A DNA stretch of 64,000 nucleotides from the NCBI RefSeq assembly GCF_918797505.1, contig NC_092802.1:13845480-13909479 (forward strand), in the 5' to 3' direction. Under the pieces are notes generated by a model that saw only the letters and a list, made by a program, of their open reading frames with translations, had not been told where the DNA came from and ran no database searches. Position 1 is the stretch's first letter. The number at the start of each line of letters is the position of its first letter. Made by a program: the position numbers and the translations under genes. Shown here in pieces: positions 40,093 through 51,810 of this stretch. The stretch comes from Bemisia tabaci (Eukaryota > Arthropoda > Insecta > Hemiptera > Aleyrodidae).

Positions 40093-40755
40093 TACTAGGG
40101 CCCACGAACGATGATCCCTGAGCCGCGGGTATTTCTTGCAAACACTGGCAACAGCGACACCCCGGCCCGAACCGAGTCTCGAGTTCGGGGACAATGCCGA
40201 GCCGAGCCACAATCGAACCCTAATTACTTACGCGTAATTTACAATTTCACCCTCCCGCTAGAAAAAACCAAAATTTGTTGAAAGTTGTGTAACATTTTTT
40301 TAGCAAGTGTTTCGTTACTCTCCTTTAAAACACGAGTAAAAAGAGGCCTCGTTTATAAAAATCGGTCAAATAGCAGCAAAGTTACAGTTCGAGATACGAT
40401 GTTATAAATAAAAATTGGACTTCGCTTCAAAAAGGAAAAAGAAGGAAAAAATAAAAATTGTATATAACAATTATATATGATTTAGCTCAGAATTTTACGA
40501 GCAATCCAACCATGTAATGGACGAAGAGATTGGGGCAAAATTACAAGAAATTGATCTTTTACGAAAGGGCTTCCTATGAAGAATTTTGACCTGAAGATAG
40601 GGGTAGAATAGCAGCAGTTTGCATACAATAGCTTTTCGCGTTCACAATACCCGGTCTCGTCGATGTGCGTGCTCGACCCTGCAGCGTTGTCATTTACATG
40701 GTCCGTGCGTTTATTCGCCCGATTTTTCAGGGATCATCGTTCGTGGGCCCTAGTA
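40093..40755. mobile_element. 663-bp MITE with 29-bp perfect terminal inverted repeats, TA target
   Basis: The left end TACTAGGGCCCACGAACGAT continues to CCCTGA, and the right end is its exact reverse complement for 29 bases. TA flanks both ends (40091-40092 and 40756-40757), as in Tc1/mariner-like elements. It interrupts Penelope codons GYV|GQT. Parts of its interior recur at 45330-45510, 48640-48830 and 50260-50300. Confidence 0.8.
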
Positions 40756-41592
40756 TAGGTCAGACATCCCAGGTACTAAAAAAGAGGCTTTCTCAACATC
40801 GATATGGGAAAGGGGAGAAAACTGCCTTGCAGCACTACCAAGATGCAGAGGTGCATCGCTTTGACTTCGGGGGGGCTAAAATTTTAGCCTCCGAAAAGCG
40901 TTATTTTCCGCGTCTTCTCCTCGAAATGATGAATATCTTGAAGCGCAGGAACAAACTTTGTAATTACCGCGCTGATGTTGATGGTCTCTGTGCCTCTTAT
41001 CACCAGTTTTTCCTCCCAGAGGGAGCTGGTGATTAAATTTCCATCCTTTTTTGTAATCTTTGTCTTGTGTGCTTTGATTTTGCTGCACTGTGCCGAGTCT
41101 GTTTACCTGGTAATCAGTCTCGGTCTCGCAATTACAGCGGAGCGACGGCTCGTTTTTGTTTTTAATTTATTTTCCGGTTGATAATGAAATTGTTATTATT
41201 TTGAAACGTTCCGGGTTTTGTTTATTCCTTTTTCTTTATTTGCAGCCTTTTCCCCAAATTAAGTTGTTCTTTTATTATGTGTATTTTGGCTGATTAAGTT
41301 GTTTCTCATTCTGTGTAGTCCATATGTACTTCTGCGCTTTTCAATCAGATAAAGTAAAGTAGCAATCTTTTTGAAACCAACGGGTTTGCGAGCGATTTCT
41401 TTTGTTAGTTTTTAAAACGACGAAATCCCAAATATCCGCATGATTACTGCATTTTGAGCGCGATTCTGGGGTCGAACCGTGGTAAACTTTTTGTATTTAT
41501 TCAGGAACTACGGCGGATCAAGAGACGTTACTTGGGTCATTAAAGAGAATATAAAGGAGTGGAAGAGAGTAAGCACAATGAGAGGACTTATC

Positions 41593-42287
41593 GATTAATT
41601 TTTCTGTACCTATAGTGTTACATTGAAAACACACAGGAATTTGAAGTAACATAAGTTTATAAAACGTGGGAACGTTCTGAATGATATTGAGATGTTTGTT
41701 GAAGAGTTAAGAATGATTTACACGCATTGAAAGAACATTCATGGTTTGAGCGTTGGACTGCCGGAGTGTGTTCTGAATTAATAAGTAACAAAGTATACCT
41801 TTACAGCTTTTAACATGATCCTAAGGCACTAAACAATTGATTTACAAAAGAAACTAACCCTCAAATAGTCATGACAAAAAAGTAAAAACTCATGAAAATG
41901 GCTAAATATTGAGCTAAATGTCCATGTCTGTTATCACTAAGCAGATGTAAATAATCGCCCATTGACTACAGTCTTCCCTAAAAATAGGGTTTATCCTGTC
42001 GGTTCTTATTTATCTAATGAAGGTTTTAACCACCCATTTAAACGTACGAGGAATCCATTTCTGAATTCCACTTTGTTCAAAAAATCATAGATCGACTCGA
42101 TATTTGCATTTGAAAAGGGGCTGCCAATTACTTACGGGAAAATAAATTAGGTTTTGAAAATCCAAAATTTGAGGCGTTTTTAAGTTGATTTTTTGGGGGT
42201 TTCCGGTGATCAAAAAACTTCGAGAAAATTCCTGTGACATCAGGAGCCTTACCTCTTTCGATTAAAGTAATAGTGCAACAGGCCCAT
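41593..42287. mobile_element. Half copy of the 1.6-kb foldback element
   Basis: This is homologous to one arm plus the loop of 29356-30960, down to the terminal GTGCAACAGGCCCAT. The other arm is missing. The landmarks GGACTGCCGGAGTGTG and AATAAGTAACAAAGTATACC are shared with the full copy. Confidence 0.75.
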
Positions 42288-42433
42288 TGTTTGGCAACAC
42301 TGGAAATTAATGTGGAGAAAGTTAATATACACTCACCGGTAGAAGTATCGCTGCTGATGGAATGTGCGATCAGAAGCGATCATTGGAATTGGAAAAGATT
42401 GTGCCCCACGTCCCGCGACACTCGTGTAAATAA

Positions 42434-42598
42434 CAGTGGCGTGGCGTGAACTGCGATATATCGATTGTCATGCCATTCAAACTGATGGAAAAGGATCGAT
42501 TAACAGGGTGTTCGCAGCGAACACCTTCATAATCGATTCTTTATCATAGGTTTCAATAGCGTAACAATCGATACATCGCAATTCACGCCACGCCACTG
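42434..42598. mobile_element. 165-bp hAT-type MITE
   Basis: The ends are CAGTGGCGTGGCGTGAACTG and CAATTCACGCCACGCCACTG. The 8-bp flanks GTAAATAA (42426-42433) and GTAAAAAA (42599-42606) match at seven positions, as expected for hAT. A short sequence just outside (GTGCCCC.CGTC.CGCGACACTCG) occurs at 42402 and again at 42657. Confidence 0.85.
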
Positions 42599-42606
42599 GT
42601 AAAAAA

Positions 42607-44128
42607 GTTTTAAAAAATTCGAATACTTAAATTGACAAAAGGATTTCGGGGTGTAAAGTGCCCCCCGTCACGCGACACTCGAGTAAAAAAAAAGTTCGGA
42701 ACTCTTCATGTATAGGTTTTTTCTTTTCTTTTTTTTTTTTTTTTAAATTCGAAGAAAAGTCTAGCAAAACACCGACACTTAAATTTTTTTGCCTTGAAAT
42801 CTGTAGCCCACGTTTTTTATGTACCATAAACAATTTTCTCTGGTTTTTGGCATGCACGTGTATGAATTCCGCAAGCTTTCCGCCTCGGCGTTTTGGTCTC
42901 GGATTTCTTTGCGAGGATAATTGACCCGATTTTTAATAAATGTGATTTTGATGAAGGTCTCTGTTTGGGTCTCTTTCAGTGCTTGCGCCACTGAAAGCGA
43001 AGAGGGATGCGCTTGATAGAACTCGGCGTTGTTCGACCTGTGAGACCTTTCTGCCCCGTTCGTTGCTCTCGGTTGATCGAAGGGAGGTCGAGCCTACCAG
43101 TCGGGGGGAAACATTGGTAGGACGATGTATGTTTCCGTAACGTAGGTCGAAAAACTGGTGGGGCCTCAGGTGATTTTATAGACATTAGGTCGAGGTACCC
43201 ATTTATAGCTTCACAAGGTGGAAGGTACGCTAAGCCAAAAAAATAATTTAAACCATTTACCAATTTTTGAAGCTGGGTCCAAGTACTCACGCAACAAACA
43301 TTTATCACCCTGAATATGCCTGAATCAGCTTTGTGCGAAATGAAAGCTGCAACAAATTATCAAAAAATCGAAAATCGCTTTCGCAGCCTCGTGTGCTACC
43401 GATTCAAAATCTCTACACCTTGTTGCTACATTCCCTCGAAAATACAAAATTTTCAATTTCTGGCGCAGTACAGGTCGCGCGATTTTTGGCCAGTTTGCGA
43501 TCTTACCCTACCTGACTTTACCTAATCAAACGGACATGTCCTGACGTGAACTGACCTAATCTAACTGTACGTGACCCTACACGAAATTATCTAATTTTAC
43601 TCGTAAGGAAGATATTTTTCTGTTTGTTGACACCATGATCGTAGACACCATTCTCAGGGCCCTTTTTTGCGTTTTGCTGCCTGAGCACGACGTCAGCAAT
43701 CGTTGACTCCATGATCAGATTTTGGGTTTGTTGACACTATGCAACGTCACCATTTTTCTATTCAAAGATACGAGTACCCACATAGTTAAATTCGTCACGT
43801 TTTCCCCTGAAGTTAGTTTTAAGCCTCTAATGCATGGACCAAAACCAAATATGGGGGAAGAGAAACAAACCTACCACAGTAATTGAAATTAAGTACAACG
43901 TGTGCGTCAATCAGCGCAAAATCTGCATTAGTGCCGTTGATATATGTCGCTTTACACAGCTCTCGACCAAAAAGAAAAAAAAAATATCGGGAAAGCTCTT
44001 ATACGTGGCTGTTAAAAGTGCTCAGCGGTCGGCACAATTTTAATGAGTTACAGCTTTAATTTACTTTCTATTACCTGCGTATGTTTAACTTTGCAATAGT
44101 AAAATTAAGTATAGTTTTCAACATTATA
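42607..44128. other. Spacer, no gene seen
   Basis: Contains a poly-T run at about 42728-42743 and a patch of short ACCTAA/ACCTGA-like words at 43505-43580. No exon-like frame is supported. Confidence 0.3.
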
Positions 44129-44440
44129 CACGGAGAAAAAAACTTCGTGTGTGGGACCCGAAGTTGGGGTCATATGGATCTCTGAAGTTCTCGGATCACG
44201 TATCTAAAAACTAGAGGTCCAGCTGCCGAAGTTCGGGTCAGACATCTGAAGGACTTCGATGTATACCGAAGGGCTCGGGCTACACATCATCTGAAGTACT
44301 CCGGTACACACCGAGGTGCTTCGATGTCTGACCTGAACTTTGGCAGCTCGACCTCAAGTTTTCGGATGCGTGATCAGAAAACTTCAGAGATCCATATGAC
44401 CTCAACTTCGGGTCCCATGCACGAAGTTTTTTTCTCCGTG
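44129..44440. mobile_element. 312-bp foldback MITE, CACGGAGAAAAAAACTTCG ends
   Basis: The left end CACGGAGAAAAAAACTTCGTG and right end CACGAAGTTTTTTTCTCCGTG mirror each other. The arms pair almost to the centre (GTCAGACATC.GAAG against CTTCGATGTCTGAC). The copy looks young. No clear target duplication is visible. Confidence 0.85.
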
Positions 44441-44520
44441 GAAATATAACAGGAAGTTATAACGTCGCAAACCGAGATATGTGGTCTGGTAGTTCCACCG
44501 TCATCATGCAAGTGCAAGTG

Positions 44521-44646
44521 TTAATTGGACGTATTTCTGTCAAACGGAACTATATGCATTAAGGCGTGAGCCCTGTTATGAATATATTCTTATGGGTCTC
44601 ATGTCAAAATGCACGTAGTTCCGTTTGGCAGAAATACGTCCAATTA
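44521..44646. mobile_element. 126-bp foldback MITE
   Basis: The left arm TTAATTGGACGTATTTCTGTC is mirrored by CAGAAATACGTCCAATTA, and the next bases AAACGGAACTA against TAGTTCCGTTT extend the pairing. It lies directly after a fragment of a CGACGG MITE right end (44462-44501, ACCGAGATATGTGGTCTGG). Confidence 0.75.
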
Positions 44647-44694
44647 GGGAATTACGTTTTCCGAAAGAGCCCGTATTCTATATAATGAAGAATG

Positions 44695-46328
44695 TTACTT
44701 TGATGGATTCACTGTGGTTTTATTACTTTTTATGGCTTCCCAACGCCTATTCTTAAAAAGCTTACCATGATGCTCGCCTCCGCGTGGATTGTGGATAAAA
44801 TAATATTGCTGCTGATGTATTGTTACCCAGTCAATAATTTTAAGATCAATCGTGAATAAATTGGAGTCAAGGAGAGATTCGTCTCTAACAATTTTTTTTA
44901 AGAGTGCCAGTAGGGCTCGCTTTTTGAAATCATTCGGATGTACCATAGTGCATAACACACTGATAAACCAATGATATTCAACGGGCCGTCCAAATATTTT
45001 TTTCCTCGGACCCGTTTCCTGTCTTTGAACCATTATACTGCCAAGCCCTGATAGTCTTTTACCAAAAAACCGAATGAGCTGCTAACTGGAAACCCTTGAG
45101 AACATTTTCCTGTCAAAACCGTATTATCTCATTTGACAGAAACCTCATAAAAGCTTTTCTACGCTCGGAGGACCCAACTTTAGATGCTTTTTTCGCGCCA
45201 AAACTTTTAGCCAATGAGCGTCTTCCGCTGTAAGCGCAATCTGTGATGAGCCTCGTGACTCATTATACCATGTGCTAACCGTGGCCCACTGCTGTTATCT
45301 CCCGATATAGCTTTGAGTGTCCGGTTTCGAGCAAGGGAAATTTATCTTTCACGCCCGATTAACCATTCACCTTGACGCCAGGATCCACCAAATTTTCTCA
45401 AAAATTGTTTTCCGTCTATTTAGCGAGTGCTTCTTTACTCTCCGTTAAAATACAAATTTAAAGAGACCTCATTTGTAAAAATCGGCTGAATAGGAGAGAA
45501 GTTACAGTTCGAAATCCAAAGAGATTAACTTGACGCGATTTCGATGCACGGCAGTTCGGCGAAATTGCGGTAGTGCGTAAATGCCGCATATCAGCTTAAA
45601 ATCAAGATAATTGGACGGAATCTTTAAAATTAATTTACATTTAACGTTCATGAATCCATATTTTCTCCCTAATTTAGCAAAAAGTACCAATTAATACAAA
45701 TAGCAAAGACGTGAAAATAGTTTTCAACATATTCATGTTGGATTTTTCTCCTTCAAAATTTCGAATAATCAAAGCCCCTCCAAGGTATTTGAAAATGATA
45801 AATAGCAGCAATAAAATTCGATTAAAATAATTTCTAATGGACAAAATCAAGCATACACGTAAAGAGTTCGGTCAAATTTACCAGAAATATAATTTATCCA
45901 AAAATTGCAACGATATCGTAATTTAGTGATCCAAAAGTGAGAGATGATGTGCCATCAAATCTTGATCTTCATGTTATGAGAACATTTCCTATTTGATCCA
46001 GAAATTTGACAGTTGTTTTAAAGTCATAAGTAAAGCCCAGAAGAATTACTTTGTTTATTTTTTGATGATAATACTCGTGTCATTTAAACTATTCATTTTG
46101 AGATATATATATAGTGGACTTTAATGAGGGAAAGTTTGGCAGTCTTTCTCGAAGGGAGCCAAGTGACATTACCTGTTGGCAAATTTCAGTGGGAAATTTA
46201 TTTTTTATGAAGGAACGATGTTCCTCTTTTCTCTTGGACATTTCAAGATAGTTACTGTGCGACATAGAGAAAATCTCCTGACATTTTCGCAAGCACTGGT
46301 ACAACAGTCCAGTAACCTCTACGAGGGT
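44695..46328 (-). CDS. Unrecognised gene: one internal exon and a last exon
   Basis: The exon 46328-46173 has acceptor CTGTCACAG and donor GTAATG and encodes 52 residues (TLVEVTGLLYQCLRKCQEIF then SNYLEMSKRKEEHRSF). The last exon, 45047-44695, has acceptor ACTATCAG and ends in TAA. It encodes about 117 residues, including GRPVEYHWFISVLCTMVHPN, FKKRALLALLKKIVRDESLL and DWVTIHQQQYYFIHN. The helix-like Leu spacing and clean splice sites make both look real, and both other frames of the first exon have stops. The phases do not join directly (0 against 1), so at least one exon between them is missing or they belong to different genes. I do not recognise the family. Confidence 0.5.
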
Positions 46329-47401
46329 CTGTGACAGCATGAAAAATTAGAAAAAAAAAATCACTCATTATCGCTGGGGAAAAGCTAAAACTAAAAAAGA
46401 AACATGAAATATTTCCATCTCTAGGGTTCCGCCTTCAATCTTTTTGAAGCATAAATGCCAAAACGTCAGCTACAAGGTTGAGCATTTTAGCAACACATTC
46501 ACATTTACTTGAAAAGCAATACATGCGTCAATATAAAAAGGAGAAAATGGATGCCATGCGCAATCCCCTTTTATTTCCAGTTTCAGAGCAGACACCAAGA
46601 GGTGTTGTGCTCAGTAATATCACTCTACTTTTATTTGTTACCCAAATGTTTTATGCTTACATCGGTCTTTTAATTCTTCTCCTATTTTCACAGTTTCGTA
46701 TAACACCTATTCCCGAGTAAAAAAAGTGAAACGCATTTGTGAATCTTCTTTTTGAGGTTGACCAATTATTTTGATGTTGTTGCGACTTGTGGCATTTTAT
46801 TTCCTTTTGCGTGCAAAAATCCTGTAAAATTCAAAAAAATTATATCCATTTCTAGTTCTTTGTGCCATGACGCATCCTATTCTTACGATTACTATCATAG
46901 TTTTTCTGGAAAGTACCTCTTGTCAAGTGATGGGTTCGTACTATCATTTCTTTCTTTTTACTCTTTTTTCAAAGGGATGTACCTTACGTGCAATATTAGT
47001 CTAGTAATTCTCATAAACGAGACATTCCATTCTTAGAAGGAGCATATATATCAGCCGATCCAAGCAGAAGAGGAAGAACAATTATGGAAATTCGAACAGG
47101 GACACTGATAAGGAATCATCCTTGGTAACGAAAAACTGCGAATAGTGACCATATGTCAGGGAAAATAGATACTATTGTTTTACGATTTTGCTTTCTTCTT
47201 TTATGAACAAAAATGGTTTCTTTTATGGTTCAACTTCTTTTATGGTTTTTTTTTATATCGCGTGGTAAAGTTACGTATTCTCCCATTAAAACAATGTATT
47301 TTTTTATTATTGGCCACAGTTCGTTTGAGCTTTCTCCTAGGCCGATTTTCATGATTTTTGCGGCTATTATCAGGTGACAGTTCTTAGATGAGCCCGCTGT
47401 A
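46329..47401. other. Spacer upstream of the unrecognised gene, nothing certain
   Basis: Open frames at 46478-46720 and 46752-47036 lack clear splice context. The stretch 46850-46960 is a diverged relative of 32780-32900. Confidence 0.3.
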
Positions 47402-48022
47402 CAGGGCCGGATTTACCTACTTGCCGCCCATGGGCCGCCTGTATTTTGCCCCTTCTCATTCGTTTTGAAACATCAATAAAAACCATCAAGTGAACGTGCC
47501 GCAGGGGGAGGGGTACATAAGACGCGTTTACCTACTCGTGTTTGATACATTTTTTGCGAAAGCTCTGTCAACATTACTAGCAAAATTTCACGCATCTTTG
47601 CGCAAAAGTTAAGTTCCGTAAACCTGTCTCTGCGTGGACAAGGTCCTCCATTAATAAGAAATGAACCAAAAAATTATGAAAGAACAAACATACATGTGGT
47701 TTAATAATTATTTTAACTTCTGCCGCGCCGCGCTTCGCACTATGTTTGGCGCAATGCGTGAAGCATTCTTGCAGTCTTGTAGGCGCTAATATGTGTTTTA
47801 TGCCGACCGCCGCGCCAAGGGCTTGCCCTTTTCATCTCAAGTCCTCGTCATCATTCCTCTCTGCGCTGAGCTCCAGGCCAAATTGCGTGATTAGTTCGTC
47901 TCTTGACTCGACTAATTAAAGACGCTGTCTCTTGTAGCACCAAAAAACTACAAAATTAGAAATTACTATACTCTCAGGAAAGGGAGATTTTTCCCCCTTT
48001 TCTCGTTGATATTTTTTGGCGC

Positions 48023-50434
48023 GTATACGTAGTATACCGCCTTTGCGATCGTTTCGACCCCCCCCTCGATACAATAACCGAGTCCCCTAGTTCCTTACCG
48101 AAAAGTGACTACCGCGAACTTCTGAGATTTTCCAAAGCGTGTAAAAAGTTTACTAATCCGTCAATAATAATGATTAAAATTTGTTTCTCATTCTGGGGCT
48201 CGCTAGTTTATGTGTAATGAATACCAAGAGTCTACGTTTCTTGGTTTTTTTTAAAAAAACCTTAGAATGGGGCGCGCTGATTTAAAATATGCATATATAA
48301 GCGGAAGCAAGCGAACTGATTCGAGGATGGCTGACCAGTTCGGCACTCCTTGAATGAGAATTTCACTCACTCCGTTTTGTTCACAACGTTGCTTTGACAT
48401 ATCTCCACAACACTGTTATCCTTTTCAAAAGTTGGTACTCCTTGCTCTGATAGCCGGGGCCACCAGGATAGTGGTAAGTGCAATCTGTGATGAGCCTCGA
48501 GACTCATTAGACCATTTGCTAAACGTGGCTCATACAGGAGTCCACTAAGCCCTCTCGTCCCCACGCTCCTGATCACTGCGTCGGCGTCACGAAGAACAAT
48601 GGGCCTTGGGTCCCAACGCGGCCGATACCCGTACCCCAATTACTCACGCTTCATTAACCATTTCACCGTCACGCTAGGATTCATCCAATTTTCAAAAAAA
48701 ATTGTTTCGCATGTATTTAGCAATTTTTTCCTTACTCTCCGTTAAAACACAAATAAAAAGAGACCTCATTCATAAAAATCGGCCGAATAGAAGAGAAGTT
48801 ACAGTAATCGAAATCCGAAGAAATCAACAAAACCTCGACTCCTCGATACGAAAAATAAAATGAAGGGGAAAAAAAGAAAGTATAAATTACAATTAAATAT
48901 AATTGACCTCAAAATTTGACAAACAATTCATTTATATACCTAACGCTGAAAAAACTGGGAGAAATTACAAAAAATTTGCCTCTTGCAAGGGGCTTCTCTG
49001 TAAGAATTTTGACCTGAAGACAACGGTCGAATAACAGCAGTACTCCATACAATACACGGTGTGCCTGAACGAGTTAAACATTTTCATACGTCCAAATCGA
49101 AAAATCTTTATATTTTTAACTACAATGTTTCTTGAATCGTTTAAGCAAAAAAAAAAAAAAAAAAAAATTCCGTCGAGATTCTGGAACGCAAAGGCGCTTT
49201 AAAAGTATTCTGGGGCTATAATAGCTAAATCACCGGTAGTAAATTCGTTATATTATTAAAAAGAAATTGACTCCATAGTTTAATTCCTTAGTTTCTTGAA
49301 TACGATTATTTTAAGCACTTAAACATTTATACCACCAATTTTAGCCATGGGGTGATTTCCTGAGAGCCGATAATATCACGAATTTCTCATAGAACCCCTC
49401 AACAGTGGCTTGCTTTTTTGGCAGCCGATTCGGCCATCGAACCGGAGTTTAAATGGAAGCTGATAATAACCCAAAGCTCTGAGAAAAATTTTGAGATGAG
49501 TATAAGAACGGTTTGTTGTAAGTAGCGAGGAGAGGCGGGCAAAGCGGCTAAAATCCTATCTAATTTTTACAGTTTTTCTGTTGAATTAATGTTGCCGCGG
49601 GCTTCTGACTGTCCACACATAGTTCTGTTCAGCATATCGATACATAAGTATTTACATTTTACATACGTAGAATCTAATTTTCACGTCGGGGAGTTGACAT
49701 ATTTTGATTTTTTCGATTTTATACGGAAAATTGATGGTTTTTCGGGATTGAAATTATTATTGTTTCATGAAAAATAAATGCACCCAAAATGACTATAGCA
49801 TATTGATTCTTACACATTTGCACTCACAAAATTGGTTGGTAAATTCAACGAGTGGGTGCATCGACCTGGTATATCAAGTTTCTGCAATTTTTTACGGCAA
49901 ATCAGTAGATTTTCGGGATGTAGATTGCTTACTTTCAATTCATGAATGAATAAAGCAACGACATGGTTGAACTTCTTTGCATGGAAAGACGTTTAAAATA
50001 ACAAAATCAAGACGTATTTAATGCAATTGCATTTATATCGAGTCAATTTCTTTTCAATAATATAACGGGATTTTTACTACCGGTGATTTGGGTATTTTAG
50101 CCCCAAAATACCTTTAAATCGACTTTATCTTCTAGGAGTTCGACAGAATTTTTCCTTTCTTCGCTTAAATTATTCCGTAGCACTTTTCTTCAAGAATCTG
50201 ATAAGATTTTGCTTAAGGCAGATCAAAAAACTTAAATTCGATCGAATAGCTTTCTACTTTCACAATACACGGTCTCGTCAAGGTGCGTCTTTGACCTCGC
50301 AGTGTTGGATCGTGAATTCTCTTTTTATGCTGTTTGCCTATTTTGAAATCTCTGTAAATGAAAACTAAAGGGGTTGATATGTGCGAGTTAATGACGCGCC
50401 TTATCAACACATTGTGTTGGAGTTCACTGCTTGT
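48023..50434. mobile_element. 2.4-kb insertion inside hAT element 2
   Basis: Absent from hAT element 1 at the equivalent point. Its right end (CGCGCCTTATCAACACATTG...GGAGTTCACTGCTTG) recurs inverted at 63866-64000. The part at 48640-48830 is related to the MITE at 40093, and 49140-50175 forms its own foldback. No protein-coding frame is convincing. Confidence 0.55.
49140..50175. repeat. Foldback with about 130-bp arms and 760-bp loop
   Basis: The left arm, about 49160-49280 (ATCACCGGTAGTAAA, TATTATTAAAAAGAAATTGAC), is mirrored by about 50040-50170 (GTCAATTTCTTTTCAATAAT, TTTACTACCGGTGAT). It lies within the insertion in hAT element 2. Confidence 0.7.
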
Positions 50435-50560
50435 TTTTTTTTTTTTTTGAGTTCGATTTTTTTCTACTTACATTTAAAATAAATGCAAAATTTGCCGCCC
50501 CCTACATTTGCCGCCATGCGGCCCATGTGGCCACCCCCTTAATCCAGACCTGCCACTGTA

Positions 50561-51183
50561 ATCAGATTTTGGAAACAGGAACTAGGTTTTTTTTATGTAA
50601 GAGTTGACCAGGGAGCTTTGAAAGGGGGGAAGAATTTAGCGGAAATGTTGAATCTTGGTCTGTAAGTAGGGTAAGGTAAGTGATTGAAGGTATGTTTCCT
50701 TACTACAGACCGTTCAAAAGCGACGAAACGCTGTGTGCCGTTCGTTTCGTTCCGTTTTAGTTTTCACGGGAAGTTTAAAATTAATCCCGATTTTTCTGAT
50801 TCTTATTAGTCCAAACCCTTCCGGCCAGAAGAAGATTTAATAATTGAGAGTCGGATCAGAAAATCTTGTAATTTTTTTTTTTTGTCGTTCTTTTGTCGAA
50901 GTGGGCCTAAGAGAGCGCGAAGCGCCAACTGGAGGTTGGGCTGCGTAGCGGCCAGGGGGCATACCCCCTGATAATATTTTAAACAGGTAGATTCTTACTT
51001 CACTTCAAGAATTTTCCTAACGTCACGGAAGCAATACCTTGAAACTTTCAAAAAAATCTACTCATCTGATCTGTAAAGAAATAAATTGTCCAATAAAATT
51101 TGAAAACGGCGAATATGACTTGGTCCCTCTCTGCTTAATGCGATCCGATGATTGCGTGAGAAATATAGATGATCGAGATGAGA
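50561..51183. other. Spacer, no gene seen
   Basis: Contains a T run near 50872-50883 and no supported frame. The short GC-richer patch at 50906-50975 (GAGAGCGCGAAGCGCC) is not explained. Confidence 0.3.
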
Positions 51184-51810
51184 ATGGGCCTGTTGCATGC
51201 AAGAGATACAGCCGCGCGAATAGACTTTTTAGAGGTTAAATGAAACGAAAATTACGATGGTCACATTAAAAAAGTCTGAAATACACTCCTTACTGCGCAA
51301 TTTGCGTTGTTAGGAACGTGCTTTTTCAAATTTCCCGCGTCTAGGGGCAGTTTTCTAATCACCGGAAACGAGCAAACGGCGGGCTTCGGTGATTTCCGGA
51401 AGATGCCGAGTCGTTGTTGTTGTTGTTGTTATTTTTTCCTTCAGTTTGTTTCCAACCCAACGTGATCTCTCATAGTGGTCCATATACGCGTTATGTGGTA
51501 ACCAAATCGATCAACTTTTAAATATCCAACGCAATCCTTTACATTTCATTTCACGATTTCACGAGCTCCGATTTTTAGGTTATGTTGTCAGTTTTAGTTG
51601 ACCGGAAATAGCCTTGAGTTACCGTTAATTGTTTCCGTTAGAAAACTGCCCCCAGACGCGGGAAATTTGAAAAAGCGCGTTCCAAACAATGCAAATTGCG
51701 CAGTAAGGAGTCTATTTCAGACTTTTTTGATGTGACCATCGTAATTTTCGTGTCATTAGACCTCTAAAAAGTCTATTCGCACGGCTGTATCTCTTGCATG
51801 CAACAGGCAT
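51184..51810. mobile_element. Foldback MITE with TGGGCCTGTTGCATGCAAGAG ends
   Basis: The left end ATGGGCCTGTTGCATGCAAG is mirrored at the right by CTTGCATGCAACAGGCAT. The inner arms share CGCGTC.GGGGCAGTTTTCTAA and its reverse. The arms resemble the elements at 52919 and 63445 and share terminal bases with 3646 and 29356. A short TTG repeat lies at 51414-51430. Confidence 0.85.

Larger units (their letters stand above)
36884..41285 (+). pseudogene. Second Penelope-like copy, inverted, 5'-truncated and interrupted twice
   Basis: Plus-strand pieces of the same protein are found at 36884-37120 (the region TLVDREFSKVLREKGSGKHQ through FLMSNLKS), 40021-40090 (RTNDLVAGVVYYVQC to VGYV) and 40758-41034 (GQTSQVLKKRLSQ to the stop). 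They are followed by a PLTR at about 41040-41284, after which some leader-like sequence continues. The reverse-transcriptase core is missing. The gaps are filled by the composite repeat (37121-40020) and a 663-bp MITE (40093-40755). Removing both restores colinearity with the intact copy, apart from small changes at the joints. Confidence 0.9.
47402..50552. mobile_element. Non-autonomous hAT element 2, 3.15 kb, with a large internal insertion
   Basis: The left end is CAGGGCCGGATTTACC and the right end ...TTAATCCAGACCTG. The 8-bp flanks CCGCTGTA (47394-47401) and CCACTGTA (50553-50560) match at seven positions. The outer parts are colinear with hAT element 1, but there is no LINE, which gives the empty site for that insertion. 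About 2.4 kb of foreign sequence sits between about 48023 and 50434. Confidence 0.85.

Noticed and set aside
43500..43585. Interstitial telomere repeat (insect TTAGG)
   Set aside because: A few ACCTAA/ACCTGA words occur, but no two perfect adjacent units do.
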